The notes under the pieces were generated by a model. It was not told where the DNA came from. It ran no database searches and saw only the letters and a program-made list of their open reading frames with translations. The position numbers and the translations under genes were made by a program. A DNA stretch of 64,000 nt from Lotus japonicus (taxonomy: Eukaryota > Streptophyta > Magnoliopsida > Fabales > Fabaceae), in contig NC_080044.1 of NCBI RefSeq assembly GCF_012489685.1, forward strand, positions 65,954,732 through 66,018,731, read 5' to 3'. Every line of letters starts with the position of its first letter. Position 1 is the first letter of the stretch. Below, piece by piece: positions 48,373 through 60,471 of the stretch.

Positions 48373-48647
48373 TGTGCTTCTTTTGACGGGAGATAGACAT
48401 AGTTTGTAAATACTTGTGTAGTACTAGTATTAGAATAGCATAGCAGTCCAAATTTTCCCTCAACCAGGGGTTCCATTATTGTTTCATCTTATACAGAGGC
48501 CTAGTATTGTGTATTCTCTGTAACCGAAGATAGAAGCACCTTAGCCGTTTTATAGTAATTATTATTATTTCTTTTTCTTTGATCAGCCAAGGTTTTATAG
48601 TATTGACTTCAGATGTGAACAGCGAAGGAGGAATGCGAAGTTTGGCT

Positions 48648-51600
48648 TCAGATCTGAACAACGACGAAGGGAGACGACCTTCTTCTTCTTCTTAACGGGT
48701 TTTCGGGGGGTTTTCGCTTCTCTGATATGATGGAGGTATAAAGGGGGCATATTCCACACTCTTTCACCTCATAACTTGGTTCATGATAGCTCGGAATAGG
48801 GATCTTAAAAGTGAAGCTGGAGGCGTGAAAGATCCCTTCGTCGACAGAGTCCGTTAAGTAATATTTCCATAGGAATGTGTGATCTCTCTGTCCCACTTGT
48901 GCAGCACTGCAAGAGAAAGAGTCTCTTAGCTGATCTTCTTGGGGAAGGGTGAATGTGCACCCATCAGATTTAACTATTATGCTGCATTTTAAAGAACCAG
49001 ATCCTGTATTTTTATGTTGCAAAACGAAACACATAGCAAAACCGATGAGCCTGTTATCATTGCACCAATTTAGAGAATCTTTATCCACAGTTACTGAATC
49101 TCCCTCGCATCGATAAGGGAACCAATATGGAACTGCACTCCCTGGAAAGCAATAGTACACAAATCTATATGCATCCTCTATGACCTTAAGCCTTGCATCG
49201 GCCACAACATCACTACAAGCACTTGGATCCTGATCTTCATTACTGGTGAAATGAAATTGGAAGGTACCTTCTTTGGAATCTGAAGGGTGTTTGAACGTTG
49301 AATTTGAAATCACTCTTGTAATGGATGGGCAATCAAATGCCAATAACCATTTCAGAAATGGTGGAAGTTTTGGGATACATTCAAGCTTTCTGCAACCACT
49401 GACATTAAGTGATTTCAAGGTTGAAAGATGAGCAATACTCTCTGGAAGGTTCACAACTCCAGTATAACTTACATTAAGTGATTTCAAGCTTGAAAGATGA
49501 CCCATGCTCTCTGGAAGGTTCACAATTTCGGAATAACTTACATTAAGTGAGTTCAAGCTTGAAAGATGAGCAATACTCTCTGGAAGGTTCACAATTCCGG
49601 TATAACTTGCATTAAGTGATTCCAAGCTTGAAAGATGACCAATGCTCTCTGGGAAGTTCACAATTTTGGTACGATGCAGTTGCAAGTTCCTTAATGATGA
49701 CAAGCGGCCAATGTCATTTGGGATTTCTGTTAAGTTGCGACAACCTGAACAGTCAAGCTTAGATAGAAGCTTTAGATTGCAAATGCTGTTTGGAAGTGAC
49801 TCCAGATTACGACACCCATACAGACACAAGGTTTGAAGACCCACCAAGAAGTCCAAAGATGAAGGCAGTTCTTTAATTGCTGTATATGGTAAGTTAATGT
49901 CAGCAAAACTTTCTGCAGGCTCCAAGATTTTTGGGAATGTCTTTAGCTTTGAGCAACCATCCAAATCGAGTTCTGTCAACTTTAATTTGAAAATGCTACT
50001 TGGAAATGTTTCAAGTGATTCACAACCGGTAAGGTCTAAGCTGCGGAGTTTGGTGAGTCTTCCAATGGAACAAGGAATAATCTCAAGCCTTGAGCAATTA
50101 CGCAAGCTCAATTCTTGAAGCCCCACAAAGCGATGCAAGGATGAAGGTAGTTCTTGTATAGCTATTTCGTCTAAGAGAAGCACGACTAAGTTTTCAACTG
50201 TGTCCTCAATTTCAGGAAAAGTTTGTAAATTTGAGCAACCACTCAGACAAAGTTTTTGCAGCAATTTTGACCGACAAAGGTCGATTCGAAGGCTTGTAAG
50301 CGATTCACAATTATGGAGCATCAAACAACAAGACTCATAGGAAGATCCATCAAAATGCGATTCAACCACCTTGGTTCTGTTGATTGACAACGTTTTTAGC
50401 TTGCGACAGTTAGAGAGCTCCACTAGTCCAGAAGATCTCGATAGAATATTGCTAGGAACATTTAAACTTGTAAGCTCAACACACCTCCTTAACTTTAAAC
50501 ATTTGAGTTTGCTGAGGAAACTTGATGAGTAAACTTCAATTAAGCTTGCACAACCACTAAGAACTATATCTTCAATATTTGGGAACTTTGAAAGGTCTGG
50601 TATTCGAACCAACTGCTTAGAACCCCCAAGATCAAGCCTTTTCAAATTCGGTAATTCCTGATGTAAAAAGTAGTAAATGATTAGGAGAAAAAAAAAAAGC
50701 AGGTAAACTTAACCCTATATTCATGTTATAAGCTAGTTAAAAAAGCAAAATAGTCCCTGAAGTTTTAAAAATGTGTATTTAACTCCTTAAGCTTTATAAA
50801 GTGTGCAAAATTAAATTCTCAATAATACTTTTATTGACTTTTAACTGACTTTGTAAATTACTCATGTTTAATTCCTAAACTATCCTTGGTAATTACTCCC
50901 TCTATTTTCTCTCTTTATTTTATTTCATGTCATTTTATCTATTATATATATTCAATCGAAAATAAATTATTTGTATATATATGAAAAAAAATTATTTATT
51001 ATCTAGAAGCTTTGCTATCTAGGTAATTTTGCTCGTAAAGGCTAAGCTATGTATGGCTTATGATATTTGTAAGTAGTTTTAATATATACACACTCATTTT
51101 CTTCTCAATCTCATTTTACTCATTTTTCTTTTCATCTATCTGCATTTTCTATCACATCACTTAGCATATCACTTATTTTTCATTTTTCCCTTCATATTTG
51201 ATGGCTTTACTGGTTTATAAAGGGAATTCTCGTCTTGTTCTAAGGGGATTTTTCTCTAAGTAAATAAATCATTCTTAAGACGGTGTGATTTCACATGTCT
51301 CAGACAAGTTTGTGTTTTCTTAGTATGTTGTTAGTTCCTCAATTTATACTGCAATTCATACCTAAAATATAAAGGAACACAACATAAAATTTGAACTACC
51401 TGATCATCCTCCCAAAGTTGTTCAAGCTTGCTATGACGCATTTTAAGTTCAACAAGATTTTCAGGACAAAGCGGCAAGGATCTTTGAGGAAACCCAACCC
51501 AATGAAGCAATTTTAAACCATCTGGAAGACTTTCAAGAAATGCAGAAAGGGTCACTTTTGGTTGAATATCACGACTATCCAAACAAAACATTCTCAGATT

Positions 51601-54600
51601 AGGCATGCTTTTAAAAGTCTCAGGATGTAGTTGAACAACAGTTTTCGTGCTCATGTCGAGGAATATACATTGGATTGCATCCGTGCCCTAAAAGTAAAAG
51701 CAAGGAATTATAGATAAATAAACATGAAAGAATGTGCAGTTAGTTGCAAGAAATTTAATAACCGCTAAGTACTTTGTAGTGTGTGAGAAGTAAATCCATG
51801 AGACTATGTGAGTTGTTGAGATGCGTGAGAATATACCTTGTTATTTTTTAAAACATTGTAAATATCTTCATAGTCCCATAAACGACTACGTTTTCCAGGA
51901 TCATTGGCACATTGTTGATGAACAATATCTTTTCCCATTTCCTGTATTAGATCATGCACCACGACTCGATAATCCCAAATAGATATAAGGCACCTATCTT
52001 TGAGAACATCCATTCCAACTTTAGCAGAGAAACCACAAGCATCTATGAAATCCACTACTGCATCCTCAACCCGGCCTACATAGAAGCAAGCAATGTCAAG
52101 AAATATGTCCTTCTCTTCATCATCCAGCCCATCATAACTTAATTTCAACACATCGATAATTTGACGATTGGGAAGTTTTCGCAGCTTTTGTAGTAGACTT
52201 TCCCATACTTCCCTTTTTTTATCATAAAGCAGCGAGCCTAAGACTTGGAGAGCTAATGGAACCCCTTTAGCATATTTTAATACCTCTTCTACCAAGTCTG
52301 CATAACCTTCCACGGGAGTGTTTGGTTTAAAGGCCCTCAATGTGAAGAGTCGTAGAGAGTCTTGGTAACTCATCTCGTTGACTTGATATATTTCATCCGC
52401 TTCAACATTCTTAAGCACCTGCAGGTCTCTACTAGTCACAATGATTCTACTTCCCTGGCCAAAGTTTCCATGCCCTCCAATCAATTCTTGAATTTGACTT
52501 GAAGTTTTCACGTCATCAAGAATAAGAAGAACCTTTGCCCGTTTGACCCTTTCATCTGAAAAACCAAGCTTTGATAAGTACTTTTGACGTAGACTGTATG
52601 TTCCATTTGTGTCTATTTCTTGTTGAGCATTTTCAACCAACGTGGAACTGAATTGGTTCCCATGTTTGTCATACAGTCACTACAAAAAAATTGCCATATA
52701 CCAACGGACAGCTTTAGTGACAGCATTAAAAAGCGTATGTATAAGTGTTATTTACCAACAGACTCCTTATTAACCGTGGCTATAGGTAGGATATACCTAC
52801 GGATGATTATTACTGTAACTAATTCATTTAGTGACAAAACTTCAACCATGGGTAAAAGCATCATATACCAACCAATATTTTATTTTGTTACTATATGTTT
52901 TAGGGACGAGTATAAAATCTGTGGGTATAGATTACATATATCTACAGATATAATTTCGTCGCTATAGGATATAGTGATAGATATAAATAGGGTGAGAATA
53001 GATATCGTATACCAACGGAATTTGACTTACCGTGGCTATAAGTATTATAAACCAACGCTTTTGTATGCCGTAGCTAAAATTTGCCCGCCAAAAATTTCAC
53101 AATTAAGGGCTTATTTTTTTGCAAAGGTTATTTTTATCATAAAATAATCATAAAAGACTAAAATTATAGGAGAAAAAAAGCCTTTACTCTCTCTGAAACG
53201 CAAAAGGACATTGAGAACACAAAAGCCTTCTTCTTCTGAAAACGCAAACGACCCTTGTTTTGCAAAATCACTTTTTTATGTGAGCTGAATGTGTATAGGT
53301 GCTTTTATCCTTTAAAACAATTAAGGGATATTTAACTTATATTAGTAAAAAAGTTCTTAGAACCCATAATAATCGAGTAATGTTGACAATTGTAATTTAT
53401 AATGTGTAATTAAAATCTTCATTTGTTAGTATTTACTACTGTCATTAAATCCAATAGCAATGATATTAAATTCGTAGCTATTAAAAAAAAACAATTAAAA
53501 CCTATACTGACAGAAATATTGTCGTTGGTATAAGTTAAAGTACTACCAACGACGACTCTCCGTCACAAAAATGTTACAGCGTCGGCAATATTTCCGTGGG
53601 TATAGTGCAACCGTAAATTGTCATGAATACCTATACCGATGGAAACAAAACCGTAGGTATATCATGTTGAGCTAAACTTAAGGCAGGATTACCGTCACTA
53701 TAAGCTATACCGACGGAACCAAAACCGTGGGTACAACGAAATAAAAACCACGAAAATTTTTTCCGTCGGTAAAAGTTTTTCGAACAATAGCGACGGTTTT
53801 TTACCCTTTACCTACGGCTTTCTGCAGTCACTATATGACAAGTTTTTTGTAGTGAGTGCCCGGGCCAGTGTAGTTTTACCTATTCCTCCCATGCCCCAAA
53901 TTCCTATGATCCGAACAGCTTCTGGCTCAAGTTGTGAGAAGGACTGGATTTGTGAAATATGCTCATCAATTCCAACCATTCCTTTATTATCACTATAACT
54001 TGAGATAAAACGATCCAATTTTTTTAAAATATCTTCTACAATATCATCAACAAAGTCGAATTCTGTTCTGGAACATATGAAAGGAACAACATTAATTTGG
54101 GGTCATTACGTAGCAACAGTAGGGAAACATAGTAGTGTCATATTTGTTGCTTTTGATTTGTAAAATAAAGACCACAACATTTTTAAAAACGAAACATTTA
54201 TAAATTGATTAGATCAGATGATTAAGAAAAACACATGCAGACTAACGGTGGAATTAACTAAAAAAGTAGTCACCTGGCGGCGTTTGAATCCCAGCCAGAG
54301 ATTCCAGCAGCTTCGGTTAGAGCTTCCTTCCATCTCTGTATTACTTCCTTTGGTACTAGCCGGTTTTGATGCTTCACAACCGCATCTGCATAAGTCTCTT
54401 TCTGATGCCTAACAGTTGCTGGTTCCACGTAGTAGAAAATAGGTATCACAACCCTTTCATATTTCTTCTTGCATTCCATAATCTTCACAAGTTCATCCAA
54501 ACACCACTTGGAAGAAGCATAGTCTTTGGAGAAAATGATGACGTAAATCATTGATGCTTCAATTGCTTTGCAGAGTTCAGGTGAGATCTCATCACCTGTC

Positions 54601-54809
54601 TCTAGTGATCTGTCATCTATGAAGGCATTGATTTTTTTCCTGTCAAGTCCAGCATAAAGATGACTCATGAAGTTCTTGCGCGTGTCTTCCCCTCGGAAGC
54701 TCAAAAACACATCATACTTTGTAGGAGGAGGAGGAGGAGGATGAGCCATAGTAGCAGCAGAAGAAGAAGAGCTCCCGGCCATTGGAATCAAACTAATCTG
54801 GTTTTTCAA
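48648..54809 (-). CDS. TIR-NBS-LRR disease-resistance gene, NB-ARC exon interrupted by a CACTA transposon
   Basis: Intracellular immune receptor. Exons on the minus strand: 54809-54274 (TIR), 54067-51837 (NB-ARC, containing the insertion 53854-52678), 51687-51400, and 50657-48648 (LRR + C-JID). Without the insertion and one target-site copy the parts join in frame, about 1294 residues. ATGs at 54809 or 54782 are both possible. TIR: KYDVFLSFRGEDTRKNF, and SKWCLDEL with the catalytic Glu. NB-ARC: P-loop GMGGIGKTT, kinase-2 KVLLILDDV, GLPL-type KGVPLALQVLGS, MHD-type VVHDLIQEMG. The last exon has about 18 LRRs, then the post-LRR C-JID domain (YYCFPGSAVPYWF). Motifs are intact apart from the transposon, which sits about 10 codons after the P-loop. 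As assembled the gene is disrupted unless the transposon is spliced out or absent in other lines. Intron 1 is 54273-54068. Confidence 0.9.
49420..49695 (-). repeat. Four near-identical 69-bp units coding 23-residue LRRs
   Basis: Units start at 49420, 49489, 49558 and 49627 with a period of exactly 69 bp. Each codes an LRR such as SYTGIVNLPESIAHLSSL. The inner three are only a few bases apart, so they arose by recent tandem duplication inside the LRR exon. Confidence 0.88.
52678..53854. mobile_element. Non-autonomous CACTA (En/Spm) transposon, 1177 bp
   Basis: Begins CACTACAAAAAAATTGCC and ends ACAAGTTTTTTGTAGTG, the inverted CACTA terminus. It is flanked by AGT at 52675-52677 and 53855-53857, the expected 3-bp duplication. 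Both halves carry many short subterminal repeats of the kind CCAACGGA, ACCGTGGGTATA and CCGTCGGTA in both orientations, as TNPA-binding motifs do in En/Spm. There is no transposase. Clean termini and a perfect duplication suggest a fairly young insertion. Confidence 0.93.
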
Positions 54810-55029
54810 TTAACAAGAAGAACAAGTGTGTGCCTTCCGTGGTGCGTGTCTGATCAGTTTTGACTTCAGTGCTATTGAGTATTGGCCACTCATCTACTAT
54901 CCTTTGGCAATTATTATGTCTCATCTTGTCTCAGCTTTTCCTTTTATTATTGCTTTCTTTGCATCCCGTTTCCCTCGTGGTGGTTCAATTTTTTAAAGAA
55001 ATTCTTACAACATTAATTCCAGCTGCCAT

Positions 55030-55307
55030 GACCCTGTTTGGAAGAGATTATTTAAGCTTATCTGATAGCATAAGTTCTTATGTCAGTGTTTGGGAGAGCT
55101 TATACAAACAGCTTATGGTCTGCATAAGCTATTTTGAGCTTATTTTCATAAGCTATCATATAGCTTATGTAAAAGAACTTATGCTTATATATAGCTTATT
55201 TTCAATTTATTTCAATAAAAATTTTAAAATAGATTATGTATAAGAGCTTATGTCATAAGCGCTTATGACCATAAACGCTTAATCAAATTGTGTTTCTAAA
55301 CGGGGCC
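55030..55307. mobile_element. MITE-like inverted-repeat element
   Basis: About 278 bp bounded by GACCCTGTTTGGAAGAG on the left and GTTTCTAAACGGGGCC on the right, which are imperfect inverted repeats. The interior repeats AGCTTATG / CATAAGCT motifs and would fold strongly. No clear target duplication, so the superfamily is undecided. Confidence 0.62.
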
Positions 55308-55639
55308 ATCTTTATTTGGAGTTCAAATCACTCAGGTGGGATGAAATGAAAATAAGCTACTTTAAGGTTTTGTTTAAAGGCTTCAGCTTATCTAAACTGT
55401 ATATGGTAAAGTAATTATTCACTTTTCAAAAAGTTTGATAATTAATATTAATGATTATGTTACATATTTTGCATTTTAAAGTAACTCTCTAACTTTAGAA
55501 AAGATAAATCCGTGTTCAAACAAATGTTGTCTACTTAAAACAATTTAAGGCATGAGACTGATCTATTATAAGTTAAGGGATGAAAAACCATGAAATTTTA
55601 GGACGAGACGAAAACCAAATTTGAGTCCCCAACACTAAT

Positions 55640-56520
55640 GAAATCAATGCTGGAGCTTGGTTACGTGTGATGCTTATTTTGTGTGGGCATAAGGTTTGGG
55701 ATGATTTCATGGGTGGCAAGGTGTTAATCTGGTCAGCTAGTGTATGTGTTGCTTGATAATCCATGGATGAAGGCTTTTAGTGGGTTTGGAATCGTGAATG
55801 AGTTTCTTTTTGCAGGCCTAAAACGTAGATATGGATGGTTTCTTTTTTACTTGAATTATGGTTGGGATAATTGTTGGGTGCTGCATAATTATATATGGTG
55901 CTGCTATGTGGGGTATCTTAATTTAGGTGCTGCAATGAATTTGTTTTGTGCTGCATAATTGGCTTTGTTGGATGATTTTTTGGAGTGACAATTCTCTTAT
56001 GAAATCAAGGCTTAGGTGCGTCACATGTATCAAAAGGGGAGATGATTGTTCTGCTTAATTCTTTGTCATGTAATGTTGGATTGGAGAGAGGTGGCTTTGT
56101 TTAGGTGGTTTTGTCTTGGGTGGTAGGATGGGGCTTTCTTCAAACTTTGGTTTTTTTTGTCTTTGAGTTTGTGGATAGTCTTTTTCTTTCACTAAATTTT
56201 TATCTCAATGAATTTTTTTAGTAAGATTTTAATGAGACTCACATTCAAAGTTTTTGGCCGTCCCCGTAGGATAGTTCAAGTGGTAGGAGCTCGAGGACAT
56301 ATGGGTTGGGTGGGGGAGGTCCAGGTATCGATTCCTGGCGGGAGCAATTTATCTTTCCGATGAAAAAAAAAATTTGGCCATAGAGGGGGATATTTTTTTT
56401 AACTTCATAGAGGGGTTTTTTTTTTGAAAAGATAGAGGGGGATTCTTGGTACTCCTCTCTTTTGTTTGTACTCTTCAGGTTGTTTTAATAAAATATATGT
56501 TTCAGCTTTCAAAACAAAAT
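55640..56520 (+). mobile_element. Retrotransposon 3' relic, host of the SINE
   Basis: G/T-rich sequence with the block TTTTTCTTTCACTAAATTTT and TTTTTAGTAAGATTTTAATG, a diverged copy of the 38.6-38.7 kb relic. It ends near TTTGTACTCTTCAGGTTGTT and an AATAAAA-rich stretch. No coding frame survives. A SINE has inserted at 56260-56372. Confidence 0.45.
56260..56372 (+). mobile_element. tRNA-derived SINE with target duplication
   Basis: 113 bp. It has a pol III A-box-like TAGTTCAAGTGG (56281-56292) and a B-box-like GGTATCGATTCC, then a short tail ending in a run of ten A. It is flanked by TTTGGCC at 56253-56259 and 56373-56379. The sequence does not fold as a full tRNA, so it is a SINE and not a tRNA gene. 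Confidence 0.78.
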
Positions 56521-57327
56521 TAAGAGATAAGATATCATTTAAAAAAAGTGAGATACAAATAAATTAGTTTTTAATCAAATTAAATTAAATTTCATTTTTT
56601 TTTTTGAAAATATAGGTTCAGAATATTTTTCAGTTTTAGAAATTAATCTATAATTATTTGGATTAATTTCAGATGTGTCAATTTCTTTTTGAAAAGATAA
56701 GTTTCTTTTTGAAAAGATAAGTTTCTTGCTCAGACTTTAACTAAGTATGATTTTGAATTAAGAGATAGTGATAGATTTAATTTTTAAAAATAAACCTTGC
56801 AACTAGTAATTCAGAATATTATTATTAATATTTATTTTTGAAGATAATTTAGTAATATTTGAATTATATTTAGAGATGTCAGCCTTTAACTCAAAATTAA
56901 GGCAAAATACATTGCATTTTAAATTAGAAGATATTGATAGAAATTAAAAAGAGATAAATCTTGGATTAGTTTTGATTTGACATCTGAACATAATCATAAT
57001 TTATTAGGTTGTTGATAAAAAAAAATTATATTATTTAATTAATTTTTTTTTTGAATAGATAAATTTAAACTATATCTTAAAATATTCTTTGGAGATTAAA
57101 AAGGAGAAAAGGGAAAACTTTAAGAAAAATTATGATAAATCTTAGATGATAAATAATTATTTTATAAGTAGGAATTTGAGTTTGATATGTTTTAGAATTT
57201 TTAAGATAAATCAGTTAATAATTCTATCTCAGTATTTAAAGATTTAGCTGATAAGTCGTTAAAAACTGCTTCTTCGTGTGATGAGCTCGAAATTTGAAAA
57301 GGGTTTGAGTTAGGATTTGAAGTTTAT
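56521..57327. other. AT-rich spacer upstream of eIF5A
   Basis: Very AT-rich, no ORF or bounded element supported. It contains repeated TTTCTTTTTGAAAAGATAAG at 56683-56720 (two copies in tandem). Confidence 0.35.
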
Positions 57328-57333
57328 TATAAA
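57328..57333 (+). promoter_or_regulatory. TATA-like box of eIF5A
   Basis: TATAAA about 123 bp before the eIF5A ATG, followed by a purine-rich leader (GAGAAGAGAAG). Assigned by motif and spacing only. Confidence 0.4.
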
Positions 57334-57455
57334 GAGAAAATAGTACACACTTTTAAAAGCGGCTACCAAAGAGTGCCCTTGATTTTGTTTGTTGTGGGTA
57401 GAGAAGAGACACAGAGGGAGAAGAGAAGAGAAGAGAAGCATCAACGAATTCCAAC

Positions 57456-59265
57456 ATGTCTGACGAAGAGCACCAGTTCGATTCTCATGCGGATTCCGGA
57501 GCCTCCAAGACTTATCCTATGCAAGCTGGTACCATTCGCAAAAATGGCTACATCGTCATCAGGTCCAGGCCTTGCAAGGTTTTTCTTCAATTCCCCCCAC
57601 GCCTAGTTTGATATTTTCTGGATTTTTTGCTGTGTTGAACAGTTTATTAAAGTTTGTTGTATGCTACTATGCTTATAGGTTGCAGACTCTCAGTTAATGA
57701 GATTATGCATGCTGCATAGCATAATAATAGGGAGGATTAGGTGATATAAGGAAGAAAATCAAAAGAGATAGATGAGTGCTGTTGAAACTAGTACAACTGT
57801 GTTTTTCAATTTTATAATGCAAAATTATGGATGTTGTACCTCTAGTAAGTATTCTATTTCTTCTACATATATGTTATTGTGTATTCATAAATTCAATGGC
57901 TAATCAGCAATTTGATACCCCATGTAGCACAAAAGAATAAAACTTGCTTATATCATGTTTTGATAAGCTTCTCTTTCATCATGATACAATTTGAAACCCC
58001 GAAGCTGCTGATATAAGCTTCTTCCTGGAATTGGTTTTGGTTTCAGAATCAGTTGTAGAAGGGTTTCCAAACTTGCACTTAGCCTGTTACAGTTTCACTC
58101 CTAATCATACATATTTATGCTGATGAAGAGTGTCATTTCCTTGACAACAAGGGCACTTTTGTTGTGTTATTTGTTTGTTATAATAATCTGTGATTTTGGT
58201 GACGTTTGTTTCTTGACTTATCTGGACAGGTTGTTGAAGTTTCCACATCAAAAACAGGCAAGCATGGACATGCAAAGTGCCACTTTGTCGCCATTGATGT
58301 TTTCAATGGGAGAAAGCTTGAAGATATTGTTCCTTCATCCCACAACTGTGATGTAATGCAACTGTGTATTGATTTATGTATGCAATGTTTACTTGCTATG
58401 CATTTCTCACTCATCATTGCTCTTGCTCTTCTTGCAGGTTCCACACGTGAATCGCACTGATTATCAGCTGATTGATATCTCTGAAGATGGTTTTGTAAGT
58501 TTTCTCTTACTTCCAACACTAGAAGTGTCATGGAAGGCAATGTATTAAGGCTTGTAAAATGAAAATTAGAAAATTAGAAATTAGTATATAAACTACATTG
58601 TTGGGGGGTGTTACTTTCTTTTTTGTCTGCTGAGGACACCTTATCCTGAAAACTGAGATTATTCCTTGTGGAAGGTTGCTTTAAAAGATAACGAATTAAC
58701 AATAGTCTTCTGGCAAGTTCTCAATTCAAGATAAGATGTTTTTGGTACATAATTCAAGATAAAATGGCATAGGGTGCATTTTTCTCTAGTCTCAACTTGA
58801 ACAAATATAACTTGGTTTATTTAAAAAAACAATAGAAATTGAGACCCCAACTTGTAATGAAAAACAAACTCGTCCGTAGCAAGAAGAGCAGACATATAAT
58901 GCTGATATTTTCTTAGAGTAGCAAACCAATCTTAACTAATTCAAGCGTTTCTTTTAGGTGAGTCTGTTGACTGACAATGGAGGTACCAAGGATGATCTGA
59001 AGCTTCCCACTGATGAGACACTGCTTGCTCAGGTATCTTGTTGAAACCATTGTGAAATTGCTTTCCTTGCTTAATGTGTTTTGTTGTTTAGTTATGATCT
59101 AAGGCTGCATATGTACTCTCTGCTATGTAAATTTATTTCTTGCATGCTTTTGTGTTACAGATTAAAGATGGATTTAATGAAGGGAAAGATCTTGTGGTTT
59201 CTGTCATGTCTGCAATGGGAGAAGAGCATATCTGTGCCCTGAAGGACATTGGTCCTAAAAATTAA
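57456..59265 (+). CDS. eIF5A: Translation factor eIF5A
   Basis: Small ribosome-bound factor that promotes elongation and termination, modified with hypusine. Exons: 57456-57578, 58230-58352, 58438-58494, 58958-59032, 59161-59265; 483 nt, 160 residues, the normal length for the plant family. The protein starts [20 protein letters not shown]. The hypusination loop [11 protein letters not shown] is intact (the second Lys of this loop is the modified residue). The C-terminal domain reads [19 protein letters not shown] and ends [10 protein letters not shown]. Intron 1 (57579-58229) is the longest and interrupts right after RPCK. No frame defect. A hAT-type element begins about 230 bp after the stop. 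Confidence 0.97.
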
Positions 59266-59491
59266 AATGATGTTATGGCTGTGGTTAATGGTTATAGCGC
59301 ACATTTTCTTCTTATGTTGCTAACAGGTAGTATTTATTTCTGATGCATGTGTGCATAGCATACATAAACTCATTAGCTTGATAAGATGAAATGAGATATT
59401 CCAAAAGAGGTTTTATTCTATTTGCATAACTTTAGTTTGACCACTTTAGATATCATGTTACATGTTTTTGTTTGTTGTTTCGAGTTATGAT

Positions 59492-60463
59492 CAGTGGCGG
59501 ATCCAGGACTCGGGGTCAGGGGGGTCAAATTTTTCAAATGAGCACATCGATAAAAATATAATTAAAAACAATTGTAATATGCTTATACATCAGAAATTAT
59601 ACAAATCATAGTTGTCCTCTACGCGATCGTTGAACAATAAGCTCAGAATCATTGTAAAAGCCATTGTATTATCATTGTGTCAAAGCCCCAAAACTGTCAT
59701 AGGCACTGCAATAATGGCCCAAAAAAAACGCACCCAATGAGCACAGTATCCTAAAAAAAAACGCACCCAATAATGAGCACTCTGCAATCCTCAATCTTTC
59801 TCCAGCCAAAATAACAAGTTAACAACAAGGCTACAAATCTACAATTCAAGAGCATAGTATCCTCACGGCACTCTACAATCCAATCATACAATGAGCACTG
59901 AAAATCTGAAATCCTTTTACTCTCCCACACAAGCTTATGCTAACTTTCAGATTGCTTCAACAACAGCACAATGATTTGATAAAAAATGTTGGGGTTTTTC
60001 AATTTGGGGTTTTCAATTTGGGGGTTTAGGTTTTTAATTTGGGATTTTTTCAATTTGGGGTTTTCAATTTCTAACTAACCTTCAAGCTTCAAGTCTTCAA
60101 CAGCAGCAGAGAGAGAGAGTGGTGGTGCTTTGGGCGGCTGCCGGTGGGCGATGGTGGTGGACTGGTGGCGTTGGTGGGCTGTGGCTGCCGTGATTCGTGA
60201 GTGAAGGAGAGTTGAGACCGTGAGATGAGAGAGTGAGTGCGTGAGGAAGAGAGAGAGAGGAGTGAGTGCGTGAGGAAGAGAGAGAGAGAGAGGAGTGAGG
60301 AATGAGTAACTGAGTATTGACTCCTTGACTGGGACCTGGGTGCAATTTTCAAATTTCAGGGGGTTCAAAAAAAATCACTCTAGGGGGGTAAGTAGGAAAT
60401 TTTTTTTTTTCAGGGGGTTCAACTGAACCCGAACCCCCTAAAGTCAACGTGGGTCCGCCCCTG
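59492..60463. mobile_element. hAT-type non-autonomous element, 972 bp, perfect 8-bp duplication
   Basis: Left end CAGTGGCGGATCCAGGAC, right end GTGGGTCCGCCCCTG, inverted and imperfect. Flanked by perfect GTTATGAT copies at 59484-59491 and 60464-60471. Both ends carry AGGGGGTCAA/GGGGGTTCAA tracts. The interior contains a (GA)n-rich stretch (60103-60300) that yields long Leu/Ser-rich spurious ORFs. Confidence 0.84.
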
Positions 60464-60471
60464 GTTATGAT

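Noticed and set aside
52620..52967. 115-residue ORF on the plus strand
   Set aside because: It crosses the border between the resistance gene and the CACTA element and has no family features.
53812..54018. Short P-loop protein as an independent gene
   Set aside because: It is the resistance-gene NB-ARC exon running into the transposon end.
56260..56372. tRNA gene
   Set aside because: A and B boxes are present but the acceptor and anticodon stems do not form; flanking duplications and an A-tail show a SINE.
60075..60368. Three overlapping Leu/Ser-rich ORFs
   Set aside because: They read through a (GA)n-rich tract in a hAT-type element in three frames; compositional artefact.
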